Assembly (NCBI GenBank): GCA_019828545.1
Contig: JACVRA010000285.1
Span: 117,314 to 181,313, forward strand
DNA length: 64,000 nucleotides
DNA from: Paracamarosporium sp. OC-R06-R3
Taxonomy: Eukaryota; Ascomycota; Dothideomycetes; Pleosporales; Didymosphaeriaceae
Direction of reading: 5' to 3'
Part shown: piece after piece, positions 1 through 11,121 of the stretch
Layout: every line of letters starts with the position of its first letter
Position numbering within the stretch: the stretch's first letter is position 1
Position numbers and translations under genes: made by a program
Notes under the pieces: model-generated
The model's input: the letters and a program-made list of their open reading frames with translations, nothing else
Databases searched by the model: none
Told to the model about the DNA's origin: nothing

Positions 1-1850
1 GGCTTCACGGTGGGGTTGGAAGTAGTTGGAGGTGCGAAGAAGGTCCAGGCCGTAGGAATGTCGACAAGATAGGCTAACACACCGTTTGAAAAGCGAACAA
101 CAGTCGAGCCTTTGGCTTGTGTGTACTTGAATCCGTTGCCAGTGCCTGTGGATTCAAGATCCGACTCTGCGCCGTAGGCTGTAAAGGTAACGTTCTTGGC
201 TCCTTTGAAAGCAAATTGTCCAGTCTGTCCTTCACGTAGATAGAACACCACGGTTGGATGGCCAAATGTACCGTAGGTCAACACCTCTGCGGAAGAGTAC
301 AACAAAGTCTCATTCCCAATGGAGTAGTCGGTAACGACCCATCTGCTCTGTCTACCGGCGAGCTGCAAATCGGGGACTGTCACGTTGCCTCCAGAAGTAT
401 TGACCGTGATGGAAAAGTCGGTGACCGAGCGCGAGTTGGTAGAATTATGTTGGACCAGATAAAACCTCGCATTTGTTTCCTTATTCTTCAGCACCCAGGT
501 CCAAAGATCGGCGCTATCGACAGCAACGCTAGTGCCATTCGTTTCCATGACTGTATTTGCTAGGCCTTGACTCACGCGAGTGAATAAGGTTAGTAACTTG
601 TATTGCTTAAACTTGTCTTGGATTTCGCGTGTCTCACGCAATGGAGCAGAGTAGTCATAGGAAGTATAAACCTATGTTCGTGGTCAGCCAGATAATCGAA
701 GAATTGAGCAAGAACGTAAACGAAGATTGTTTGGAGGGACTTTGTGGCGCAAGTATACCTCTCCAAGGCACGTCTAACTGTCCTCAAACTGTTATGTGAT
801 ATTGAGATTTTGTCGTATACGTACCACTGGCGCGCCGCTGTGGCCCCAATTTGTACCACCAAAGGCGACATAAAGATTGAGCAGTGTAGCCCTTTGCGCA
901 ACAATACCCTTATAAAACACGTCCGCAAATTCAGGACTGTGTTCTGCCTGGCACGTGTCGTAGAAATAACCGCCCCAGGGCTGGAAATACCCTCCTTCGA
1001 ATTCGGGAAGGTACTCGGGCTGAGAGGGAGAGACATCATGGAACCATTGGTAGTATGTGTACGGAAGGTTGAAACCAGAGTTGGGGTTGGTGCAGCTCAT
1101 ACCGCCAGGGTAGCTGTCTAGACCATAAATATCGACCGCACCACCAACGTTGTTGTATTCAGAAGACCAACTCTTGCTGCGGAAACCTTTCTCGTTGTGC
1201 GACGTAGGGACGATTAAGCCAGCTTCCTTGAAGGCATCTTCGATCTGCTCCATGTATTTCACCAAAGTATTATCGGCATCGTACTTCGTTTCTTGCAGCT
1301 CATTCTCTACCTGAGTGAGAATGACTGGGCCGCCATTGGTGATTTGATTTTTAGCAATGATGGCTCCCACCTCGGCGATCCATTCAGACCACGCTTGGTG
1401 GTATGTCTCATCCGACGTCCTGAGACTACCCATGCTTCCGTCGCTGTCCCAAAGTGCGAGTCCCCCGCCATTTGTTTCTGCATTGCAGTAGGGACCAGGG
1501 CGCGCAATGACATATAGCCCAGCCTCTTTCGCTAGATCGAATAGGCGTTGAATATCCTTGCCGGGAGTCGTGAAATCGTATTTGCCCTTGGAAGCCGAGT
1601 GATAGGACCAAAAGAAGTAGAAACTAACGGTGTTCATGCCGTTGGCTTTAAATTTCTGGAAAACATCGAGCCATAATTCCGGTACAGGCAGGCGCTGGTA
1701 GTGAAACTCGCCACTCATAACGATAACGCGTTCTCCATTGACGAGAAGACTGCCATTATCCCAGGTAACTTCTTTCTGGAGTCCATTGTCGGCTGCCCAG
1801 GCCGCGGCCAGGACACTCGAGATGCCGGCGAGCAACCGCAGAAACCGCAT
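1..1850 (-). CDS. Secreted GH35 beta-galactosidase, 5' part (cut by window edge)
   Basis: Hydrolyses terminal beta-galactosyl residues, probably outside the cell on plant galactans. Exon 1 (1850 down to 825) starts with a signal peptide of about 19 residues ending AAAWA. The GH35 barrel follows: acid/base Glu in QVENEL (near residue 190) and nucleophile Glu in PEFEGG (near residue 290). A donor GTACGT at 824-819 and acceptor at 672-674 join GHSGAPV to VYTSYDYSAPL, the usual family sequence after the barrel. Exon 2 (671 down to 1) stays open to the window edge and reads as the start of the beta-galactosidase C-terminal domains. Family members are around 1000 residues, so roughly 40 percent lies outside the window. 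Nothing suggests damage in the visible part. Confidence 0.93.
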
Positions 1851-2445
1851 GACTCTGCACGGAAATCGAAGAGCGATCGATAGTCGGAAAGTCTAAAATG
1901 CGTGCCATGGTGCCTTTCTATAGATGATGCCTGCACTTCTGAGGACTGGATATGGAGCTATAATACGCGTGCTCGGGACTATTCCCCAGGAATAACAAGA
2001 CGGCGCGAAGCATGTCCATTTGCTCTAGCTGGCGCAGAGATATAATTGACGGTCTTTGAATTTGCCGGCGGTAGAGCTTCCGGAAAATTGCCCTTGCAGC
2101 AAAGAACTGGGCTCGCGCCGATGGTTTTTGCGGGGATCTCGCATGGCAGGGCCATCATCGCGCCGAGTTGCCGAGGCAGGGAGCGCATGCAATCCTCGGT
2201 GGAGAATGACGCGATCGATGAGGCTCAAGCCCGAAGCCTTCATAGTCGGCGTGATGTGATGCGATACAGTGCGATCAAATGAAACCAAGAAACATCAAGC
2301 TTTTGCACGTCGGAACTAAGAAAACGCGCGATGCCCAGCCTTAGCCCCCGCAATTACGCGCAAGCAGGCGCGACCAACGCGTGCGACACTCCACCGACCC
2401 ATTGTGACCTCGACATCCTTTGGATCGCTCATTGACGAGTTCAAC
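1851..2445. other. Divergent intergenic region
   Basis: This is the shared upstream region of the beta-galactosidase (-) and the Ca2+/H+ antiporter (+). Overlapping open frames here have no family resemblance. I see no repeat or RNA gene. Confidence 0.6.
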
Positions 2446-3937
2446 ATGTCTTCCAACTTCCACAATGCCTCCGAATCGACTCCCTTGCTTCACCGCATTG
2501 TTCCTTCGCATATCCATCCCGATGGCGAGAGCGGCCGAAGCGGCTTCCATCCCGGCCATTTCATCAATGTCTCATGGCGCAGCGGCTCCACGATGGCCAA
2601 ATATGTGAACATTCTCTGGCCTTTCGTACCTGTGGCAATTGTTCTACACTTTGCTACGCCGGGACTGCCTCTCGCCGTCTTCGCCTTTAGCTATATCGCC
2701 ATGGTGCCGGTAGCCAACCTGCTGGGCTTCGCAGGCCAGGAATTCGCACGGAAAATGCCCAAAGTATCTGGTATCTTGATCGAAACGGCTTTCGGCTCTA
2801 TTGTTGAGATCATTTTGTTCCTGATCCTCATTGTGAAGCACAAGTCTGCAGATGGCTCGTCTGAGCATGGCAACCTCATCCCAGTCATCCAGGCCGCAAT
2901 TCTAGGATCCATCTTGACGAACTTGCTACTATGCCTAGGTGCATGCTTTTATGTCGGCGGTCTGCGACAGGCTAGCCAGAAATTCCATGCTTCAATCAGC
3001 GAGGTGGGAACGGGATTACTGTGCGTAGCAGGCTTCGGTCTGCTCATCCCGAGCGCATACTATTCAGCACTGAAGGGCTCCGTCGTCGAAGTGGGTATCG
3101 GTCATCATCCCTTCACGGAGGCGGTACTGCAACACAATACGCTCAGGATCAGTCAGGTGACTTCGATCTTACTTATAATCGCTTTCGGAATGCAAGTTGA
3201 GTCCATAGAATGCAGCAAAATGAGCTAACGTTCTCCAGTTTCATCTTCTATAATGCGCGCTCGCAACATTCCATCTTTGATGAGGTCCTTGAAGCCGATG
3301 AACATCATGATCTGGACCGCTCCGAGGATCTAGCGAAACCGAAATTCACGTTCACTGAATGCATCGTCGCCCTGACTCTCTCCCTGGTGCTTGTCACTAT
3401 GCTTGCTGTATTTCTGGTTGAGCGCATCGAAGATGTCGTTGAGTCAGGTGTGCCAGATCAGTTTCTCGGCCTCATTCTCCTCCCGCTCGTCGAGAAGGCA
3501 GCCGAGCATCTTACCGCCGTTGACGAAGCCTGGGATGGCCAAATGGTACATATTGTCCATCTAATCTGGTAACCGCACTGACAGTCATGGCAGAATTTCG
3601 CCCTCTTTCACTGCATCGGCCCCTCCATCCAGACTGCGCTTTTCAATGCACCTTTGGTCGTCATCGTGGGCTGGATCCTGGGTAAAGACATGGACCTGAA
3701 CTTTGAGATTTTCATGATCGTCCTGCTAGTACTGTCGATTGTTGTCGTGGGTAACTTTCTGCGCGACGGCGAGTCCAACTATCTGGAAGGCGCTCTGCTA
3801 GTCGTAAGTATAGCTAGCGAACCTGTATTCGAGGCGGGCTAACATCTTGGCAGATCATCTATGTTATCATTGCGGTCGCTTCGTGGTACTACCCGAATCC
3901 TGATGTGGCGACGTCGAACGGTCTTGGGCAATCGTAG
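2446..3937 (+). CDS. Vacuolar-type Ca2+/H+ antiporter (CAX family)
   Basis: A cation/proton exchanger that normally loads Ca2+ into the vacuole against a proton gradient. The ATG at 2446 is chosen; the frame is open further upstream only from a GTG. Four exons: 2446-3200, 3239-3545, 3594-3803, 3854-3937. The first join is the least certain (weak donor GTCCAT, 38 nt intron, branch CTAAC at 3225); the others are canonical. The N-terminus is polar with a SESTPLLHR stretch, then about 11 hydrophobic segments. The two alpha-repeats are FGSIVEIILF (first half) and LPLVEKAAEHLTAV (second half); the acidic residues and the AAEH core are present. An acidic linker (EADEHHDLDRSED) separates the halves. 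The protein ends in WYYPNPD and a short tail. It looks functional. Confidence 0.9.
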
Positions 3938-5094
3938 ACGGAGGCTATTGGATCGACGCCGGAGGACAAGTACTACATGGTTGTACATACGGAGATGAGG
4001 TCACAGCAGTGCGGTTATTGTGGTTCCACACAGCATCAAGGCGTGTATCTAACTTGGTGTTACACGTAGGCTCAAAGTTACAATAAAAAATGCGTTACGT
4101 CTGGGAAACCTTCGAAAGGTTTTTGAAAGGGAATCTAGAAGATAATAACTATCCAACAGCGCTGATTCTCATGGATCGATCCATGCAAGATACCCAGGGT
4201 GCCATATGTACGAGCTACAGGACTGACGACCATAGCCCACGGCCCAACCCACGCACCTGGTCGCGGGATAGAGCCGTTTTGGGGATATGCTACGTAGGCC
4301 CCACTGAACGGTGGCAACGTCGTCGTTGAAGCCAATCACGCCACACTCGACGCAATCCTGATAATTTGCTGGGTATATCAATTAAGTCAAAAAGAGTCCA
4401 GGATCAGCATCGGTGCCTGAGGGGCGTGCATGAGCACGTGACGCTCGTCCTGCTGGTCCCTATCTCGGGCCTAGATAATGCACCCGCCACGAGAGTACCT
4501 GGATGGACAAGGCCCGGTGGCACGGCCGAGGAAGCTTGAGCCTGCTGCAGGCGGCTTCGAGGAGCTTCGACGTTGTTGTTATCGGCTCGCGTGCAGACGC
4601 CTCCTTGCTTACCTTCCTGACCGGGCTCTAGCGCGGCGATGGCTGCTGGGCTTCACCAAACATCTCGCTCACCACGAACTTGGCCATGCAGCAGCAATAT
4701 CCCATCGACCGGGACCAAGCTCCAACAAGCATGGCCCGCTAGCACACACGTCCGGATCTGCCAGGTACCTGCCCGGAAGGCAAGGGATACGAGGCGGGGT
4801 CGCTGTGGCGGGTTGGGCGGGTATTGTAGACCTGCCCTGTACAGCAAGGCGACCAGCGATTGCGAGCGTCCCGGGTCAGCGCACGCAGTGAGATAGGATT
4901 CGGCACGGCACAGGGCAATTGTCAGGTCATTGCATCATATCGCGCCAGAGCATAAAGTGACGCCGCCGCGGCAGCCTCCTGGTGAAGCAGGAGCCGTGGC
5001 CCGCGACCTAACGAGCTTTTGAGGTCGCAGTACTTCTTTTCACCTCTCCGCCCAACCTCGACTTCTGCACCGCACGCAAGAAGCTCCCTCCACC
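3938..5094. other. Intergenic region, no gene seen
   Basis: Contains the 3' flank of the antiporter and the promoter of the peptidase. GC-rich open frames at about 4478-4896 occur in several overlapping phases with arginine/proline-rich composition, which is a composition effect. No repeat or RNA gene is recognised. Confidence 0.55.
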
Positions 5095-7007
5095 ATGCAG
5101 TTGCTCGCGTCCGCACTGCTGGCGGCGGCAATGGCTGCCCAGGCCGTTGTTGCGTCACCCGTCCGCGCGCGCTCGCCCTACGTGGTGAAGGAGACGCACT
5201 TTGCGCCGCCCGAGTGGACCAAGCTCGACCGTGCCAGCGGCGCGAAGCTGGTTCACTTGCAGATTGGTCTCAAGCAGGGCAACATGGACGGGCTGCTCAA
5301 GCACCTGGACGAGGGTAAGCGACGCGACATCAACAACATCGCAATTGCAATTGCTGACCACTGGCAGTCTCGGACCCGGACCACGCGCGCTATGGAGCCC
5401 ATTTGAGCGCCGACGAGGTCGATGACATGGTACGGCCTTCCAAGGAGACGTGCGACGAGGTCGAACAGTGGTTGCGTGAAGCCGGCGTGAACGACGTTAG
5501 CTACAACACGGCCAAGGACTGGATCAGCGTTAACTTGCCCATTGAGTTTGTGGAGCGCCTTCTCGACACCGAGTACCACAACTACAAGCACGAGGATGGA
5601 TCCATCGTCTCGCGCACCACCCACTGGTCCCTTCCACGCCATCTGCACGGGCACATCGACGTCATTCAGCCGACGACTTCCTTCTTCCGTGGAGCTGCCA
5701 ATGCTGCCACTTATGTCAAGACCATCGACCAGGTTCACGAACAGGTTGCTAGCCTGAGCGCGGCCAATGCCGGTTACGGCGAGCCCAGCGAGATCTCAAA
5801 GGTGTGCAACGTCAGCTCGGTGACTCCAGAGTGCTTCGCAACGCTTTACAAGACCAAGGGCTACAAGACCAAGTCCACCAAGAAGAACAGCGTCGGCTTT
5901 ACCAACTACCTCGAGGAAGTGCCCATCCGGCCAGACACGGAGCTGTTCCTCAAGAAGTACCGCCCTGAAGCCGTGTCTTCGGCCAAATCCTTCAAGACCT
6001 ACTCCATCAATGGTGGTCCATTGAACGATGGGCCCTTGACTCCAGAGCAGCTTGAGGACGACAAGAGCCACGAAGCTAACCTCGATGTTCAAGCCATTGC
6101 CGGAATCAGCTGGAAGACACCCATTGTTAGCTATTCTACTGGTGGCAGACCTCCCTTCATCCCAGACCTTACTGTCGTGGAAAACGACAGCGAGCCGTAC
6201 CTCGTTTGGGTGAACTGGCTCCTTCAGCAACGATCCATTCCTAAGATCATCAGCACCTCGTATGGCGAGCCCGAGCAGACCGTACCTCGCAGCTACGCCG
6301 AACGTGTGTGCAAGCAGTTCGCGGCCGTCGGGGCCCGCGGCACCACCCTGTTCTTTTCCTCCGGAGACAGGGGGCTCGGAGGAACCGACAAGTGCTACAC
6401 CAACGACGGCAAGAGCACCTACAAATTCCTGCCCGCCTTCCCCGCATCCTGCCCGTACGTCACCGCTGTCGGCGCAACCAAGAACTTCGAGCCAGAGGAG
6501 TCCGCCTACCGCGCAGCCCGCAACACCACCGCTGGCTTCCGCGACTTGTACTCCAGCGGCAGCGGCTTCAGCGACTACTTCAAGCAGCCCTCGTGGCAGA
6601 AGGACGCCGTCCCCAAGTACGTCAAGAGCGTTGGCGACCTCTACAAGGGCCTGTGGAACCCCGCCGGCCGCGGCTATCCCGACCTCGCCGCGCAGGGCCT
6701 CTACTTCGCCTACTTCTGGAACGGCACCGAGGGCACCATAAGCGGTACTTCGGCGTCCACACCGCTCACCGCCGGTATCTTCGCGCTCGTCAACGACGCG
6801 CTCATCGCGTCGGGCAAGCCCACGCTCGGCTACCTGAACCCGTGGTTGTACAAGAAGGGCTACAAGGGTCTTACGGATATCACGATTGGGTACAGCTATG
6901 GCTGCAATGTCCAGGGCTTCCCGGTCACCAAGGGCTGGGACCCGATTACTGGGTTCGGCACGCCTATCTTCCCGGAGCTGGTGAAGCTTGCTGGGGGGAG
7001 GTTGTAG
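5095..7007 (+). CDS. Secreted tripeptidyl-peptidase, sedolisin family S53
   Basis: An acid-active serine-carboxyl peptidase that removes tripeptides from protein N-termini, used for nutrition at low pH. Start ATG at 5095 has a CACCATG context. Exons 5095-5314 and 5368-7007 give 619 residues, the usual length. A signal peptide of about 20 residues is followed by the activation pro-domain (HLQIGLKQGN, DPDHARYGAHLS). Catalytic landmarks: Glu and Asp in HEANLDVQAIAG, the oxyanion Asp in FFSSGDRGLGG, the nucleophile Ser in ISGTSASTPL. The calcium site lies near the C-terminus (LTDITIG and GWDPITGFGTP). Several N-glycosylation sequons are present. All key residues are in place. Confidence 0.96.
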
Positions 7008-7938
7008 GATGGTACATTGGTGTTGGACCTAAGCTCGTAGCGTGACCTAGATACTACTTAATGTCCAATTCATAATGTCGATGAAGAATATTTGTTCTAC
7101 TTGCTTGTTGATGCTAAGCATAAGAGATGAAACCCGCCAGCGAAGATGTTTCACTTTCTTCATATGTGCTAATACAAAGCGGAGGGGTGGATACCGCCTA
7201 GGTAGTCAGAGTATAATCCAAGGCCAGATCAACCACGCTCTGCTTGCCCGCTTCGTTATAACGTACTGATTCACGTCAAGCAAGCATAATGAGTTGACTA
7301 CCAATTAGTTTGATGCTCCAGACATGCGCGATACGACGTGCAGCCTAGCTGCCCCGTATGAGACGAAACAACGCCCCGCAAAAGAGGATGTGGCGCCAGA
7401 TCTTTGTATATTGGTGGAGCCTGCTTCTGGGCCTGGAAAAGAGGACTTTCTGCCTGAGGCGCTGGAATATCGGAGCCTTATTTTTGAGACGATAGCCTGA
7501 TCATGCTGTTCGTGCGCTATATGACGGCTGTTCATGCGCCAGATGCCAGCTGTCGTGCGCTAGTATGCATTGGATCAGGTGGTGTTGTTCAGCCTTGTGA
7601 GTTGCCTCTTGCCTCATATTTTCTTGGCGCGCGGCTGAGCAGCGGGGAGGTATAAAGCGTAGACCGTAATCTTCGCACCGTAATCTTCACACCGTGCTCA
7701 GCAATTCCTTTTTCCATTCAGAGATTCGACTTAGCACGGCAGGTTTCCGGTCCCGGATCGCACGCGGCCCAAGCATAGACGTGTTGAACCCAAACAAACC
7801 TACAGGACCCCAATTACTTACCCCATTTACTGGTGCCTTTGCTGGCAAAGACCCCAACGCTCTTTGACTCTACTGGTGAATTTCAGCGAGTTCTAAGTAC
7901 TGCCCTTGCGTTCATCAAGTGTGTTCAAGTGTGTGATC
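7008..7938. other. Intergenic region with a TATA-like box and a short tandem repeat
   Basis: Contains the peptidase 3' flank and the promoter of the C2H2 regulator. A TATAAAG sequence lies near 7650, followed closely (about 7662-7695) by just over two copies of a 14-bp unit beginning ACCGTAATCTTC. The long distance to the ATG at 7939 allows a 5' leader of about 250 nt. No gene is recognised. Confidence 0.45.
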
Positions 7939-9174
7939 ATGGATTTCTTCTCACTGGAGCCTCTCATGGCTACAGAGAATTATCCAGTCACTACCAATGA
8001 GCCACTCGATGTCACAAAGACAGACTTGAACAAGCAGGGATCTCATGAGTGGAGTTTTGGAGAACTGGTGGGCTCTTTGCCAGCTGGCATGGCCAGCGTA
8101 GCAGGGAATACTCGCAATGCGAGCGGGCAAGATGCCCACCAGACTCCTATAGTCGGAATGAATCATGTACTAATACACGATCAGACAAGGAGCCTGGTGG
8201 GTGTCTTGTCCGCTCCCTATTTTATACACAAACGTGTGGTGAATGCTCATGACTTCTAGGATAACGCTTTCCTTGATCATCTGTTTGGTTTCAAGCCAGT
8301 CTGCTCATGCCCATTGTGCCATCATCTCCACGAAGTGGCGGAGCTACTGTTGAATCCTCAAGCACAAACGCAACGACTTACAACCACATCTACCACGATC
8401 ACACCATCTGATATGGCCCGTCCCATGTATACTCACTTGGTAAGGACATCCTCTGTCCGTTTTGCGCACAACATCAGCTCATTAATTAGATTCCTCCTCC
8501 TTCAACTACTGTGGATCATAATTCAACCGATGCATACCTCGGTTCTCACACTGCCTCACGGTCGTACCTCCCAGCCCCTATCCCAGCACCAAGTCCTGGA
8601 ATTGTGGCAATGGAGGCTGGAACCTTGTTTCCAAATCAAGCTGTGACACAACGTAACACAACACAATCTGACAGCGTTGAACACGAGCTCCCGGAGTTCG
8701 ATCTGGATTCGCTGCTCAACCAATCTTACGAAATCCCATATCAAGGACCCAGCTTTGGGAATGGCGAAATGCTAAAAATCCCAGATGCTTCTGAAGCAAT
8801 CAGCGAGAGAACTACTTTGGAAACACGACCAAAGGGGTCAGTCAGCCTCTCGGATTATGTTTCTCTTCAAGCTAGCTGATAGGATGAACTTTAGGCCTCC
8901 ACCAACCAGCGCCATCTCTACATCCCGCAAGCGCCGCTTCCCCTGCCCTCACGAATCTTGTCCCCGAATTTTTGGCTCACGAAACGATCTCGAGCAGCAC
9001 TTCGCAACACGACGACATCGCGACGATGCTTCTCGGCCGATCGAAGCATATCGGTGCCAGGTTTCGTGGTGCAAGCGGAAGCAGGACGGCTTCGCCAGGA
9101 AGGATCATCTGGCAAGGCATATGGAAAAGATGCATCCGGGTATCGGCATTGGATTTGATGTAGGCACGCCTTGA
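7939..9174 (+). CDS. C2H2 zinc-finger regulator
   Basis: A probable nuclear DNA-binding protein of 354 residues. Four exons with matching phases: 7939-8196, 8260-8439, 8490-8836, 8895-9174. The last exon carries two tandem C2H2 fingers: FPCPHESCPRIFGSRND with HFATRRH, and YRCQVSWCKRKQDGFAR with HMEKMH. The protein ends about 10 residues later. The middle is Ser/Thr/Pro-rich with an acidic patch (ELPEFDLDSLL), like an activation region. A short Cys/His cluster (KPVCSCPLCHH) lies in exon 2. This arrangement of two fingers at the extreme C-terminus after a disordered region is common in ascomycete regulators. Target genes are unknown. The neighbouring repeat-protein genes are possible targets only by position. 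Confidence 0.82.
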
Positions 9175-9212
9175 TAAGCTTATGACAGCCACTGACACCT
9201 TGGTAGGTACCT

Positions 9213-9338
9213 AAACGTCAAGTGGACCGGCTTCTTGGAGGTGCGATCAGCAGCACTGACGATGTAGTCGACGGAACCACCAACACGGCTGGCAGCGTCG
9301 TCGAAGGAATGACTGATGCGGTGCGCACGAGGCCTTGA
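9213..9338 (+). pseudogene. Relic of a Kex2-site repeat protein
   Basis: A short open stretch reads KRQVDRLLGGAISSTDDVV and continues DGTTNTAGSVVEGMTDAV before a TGA. It matches, in order, the first repeats of the intact protein encoded at 9909-10502 (KRQADQLVGDVASTAGDVV, then GGVTDTAGSVVGGVTDTAG). No ATG, signal peptide or later repeats are present. It begins only about 40 nt after the stop of the C2H2 gene. I read it as a truncated tandem duplicate. An unspliced alternative exon is less likely. Confidence 0.7.
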
Positions 9339-9908
9339 ACTTACATAACTTTTTCCGACACCGCGCCAACGAAAATTCTCCGATCGGCCCAAAGATCGAC
9401 AGGGCTCGCGCGGCCCCACCCGTTTGACGTTTCTGACGTCTCGGACATTTACATGGCGCGGCTCAAACAGCATCACCATCTTGCTTGAAGGAATACTCTG
9501 GAGGATCTCGTAGGAAAATCCATTCCGAATTCTGCGCAAAGTCCCGCCAAGCATCCTGCATGTCGATATGCGCACCTCTCTTGCTCAACGCGGAAGAAAA
9601 CAGGAGAACACAGCATCGCGTGTGCTTGATCACCTCATTAGCGGTTCCCATTGTAGACTGTGATTCTCAAGCATAATAGGAGTCCATTTAATGTTTTTGA
9701 TCATCTCAGGCTTCGTTCGTTGTATAAAGAGTCGTGGTAGTAGCTGTGCTCTATCTCATGCATCATTCCATTCACTTTCACTCTACGTCGCTGCTAGTTG
9801 GCCGAACAGTCTCCTTTCTTTACTTGTATACTGCTGTGCGGTCAATTTCATCATTCGTTACATCTTATATACCCCATCGAGAGTAATACCCTTACGCTAT
9901 CTTTCGAC
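9339..9908. other. Upstream region of the repeat protein
   Basis: No gene seen. A TATATA-containing stretch near 9867 lies 40 nt before the ATG at 9909 and is a plausible core promoter of the secreted repeat protein. Confidence 0.4.
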
Positions 9909-10502
9909 ATGAAGTTCTCCGCTTCCGCCGCTGCCACTCTCATGGTTATCCCCCTCGCTTTAGGCGTACCAATTGTGTGTGATAGTGTTTTGTGAAAAGT
10001 ACCATTTTCGGCGTTGACAAACCTATAGGAATCCAAGCGTCAAGCTGATCAGCTGGTTGGAGATGTAGCCAGCACAGCTGGTGATGTGGTCGGCGGTGTC
10101 ACCGATACGGCCGGCAGCGTCGTTGGAGGAGTGACCGATACGGCTGGCGACGTTGTCGGTGGAGTGACCGACGCTACTGATGATGTTGTTGGAGATCTTA
10201 CTGGTACCGTTGGAAATCTTGTCGGAGGTCTCACAGGTACCGCCGGCAATGCCGCCGATGCAGCAGGCAACGCTGCAGGATCGGCGACCCAGGGAGTAAG
10301 TGGGCTTCTAAGCGGTCTGCTCGGTCGCGATGTCAAGGATCTCAGCGATGTCGAGAAGCGACAGCTCGACTCGCTTCTTGGTGGGCTCACTGATACCGTC
10401 GATGATCTCACTGGCAATGTCCTCGGAGGTCTTACGGGTGGCAGCAGCGGAAATGCTGCATCAGAAGCGTTAGATGATACGGAAGTAGCTGGTGGAGAGT
10501 AG
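9909..10502 (+). CDS. Secreted protein of 11-residue repeats with Kex2 sites
   Basis: Exon 1 (9909-9974) encodes a 22-residue signal peptide ending LALGVPI; exon 2 (10029-10502) encodes the rest, about 179 residues in all. Directly after the signal peptide is ESKR-QADQ, a dibasic Kex2-type site; a second, VEKR-QLDS, occurs about two thirds along. Between them runs a repeat of about 11 residues with the consensus D-V-V-G-G-V-T-D-T-A-G, six or so copies, drifting to N-A-A-D-A-A-G. After the second site, two more degenerate copies follow. There are no cysteines. Repeats of 11 residues with small and branched residues suit amphipathic helices like those of LEA or apolipoprotein-type proteins. Function is unknown; a cell-surface, stress or processed-peptide role is possible. 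A broken relative lies 570 nt upstream. Confidence 0.85.
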
Positions 10503-11121
10503 CCACTCAGTTAATCAACGGTGAGCGCATTCCACAACGAGATACGAAAGATCATGCTAATATTGATCTTCAGGGCTCAGCCACGGGACATGACACAAAA
10601 TTTGTTTTGAAACAACGTGACGCGGTGGTTGGCGCTGAAGGCGCTTCGAATACGAGCGCAGCTGTGTGGATCCCTGTTACCGTTCATCCCCTCCGTCGCA
10701 AAGAATCAACGGATTGAGCGATGAAATTTTCGAGCAGCATTGCGAATTTTGCTTTAGATCTATGCACAAGGGAGCAACCTAGTCGTAATGCAAAAAAAAA
10801 ATCATGGAATTGTCTGTCCGTTTCAAGCGCTACATAATATACTTCGTATATGCGGGCGGTTAACCCCGCGGTGGCTCAGCCGCAACTCAGCCTCGCTGCC
10901 CAAATAATTACCGCTGTGTTGACCATCAGACCCAGTGTCCCACGAGCTCATATTTCTTATTAGTCTAGGCCTCGTGGTGTTTTCTAATTATCATCGCGTT
11001 GTGAATAAAGTTTGACAATAGCTACTGACCTCATCGGTTTCGGGCGACTGACTGAGCCCGACAAGCATCAAATCACCAAACATTCTTATCATATTTATTA
11101 GGAGGACGTTCTAGGATTGAC
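10503..11121. other. Intergenic region, no gene seen
   Basis: 3' flank of the repeat protein and promoter of the T5orf172 gene. An A-run near 10791-10801 is the only low-complexity feature. Confidence 0.5.

Noticed and set aside
4478..4896. Arg/Pro-rich open frames in several phases on both strands
   Set aside because: Composition effect of GC-rich DNA. No splice context, no family resemblance, overlapping frames equally open.
6262..7045. Long open frames of up to 245 codons in other phases of the peptidase gene
   Set aside because: They overlap the well-supported sedolisin reading and have low-complexity Arg/Ser/Pro sequence typical of shadow frames.
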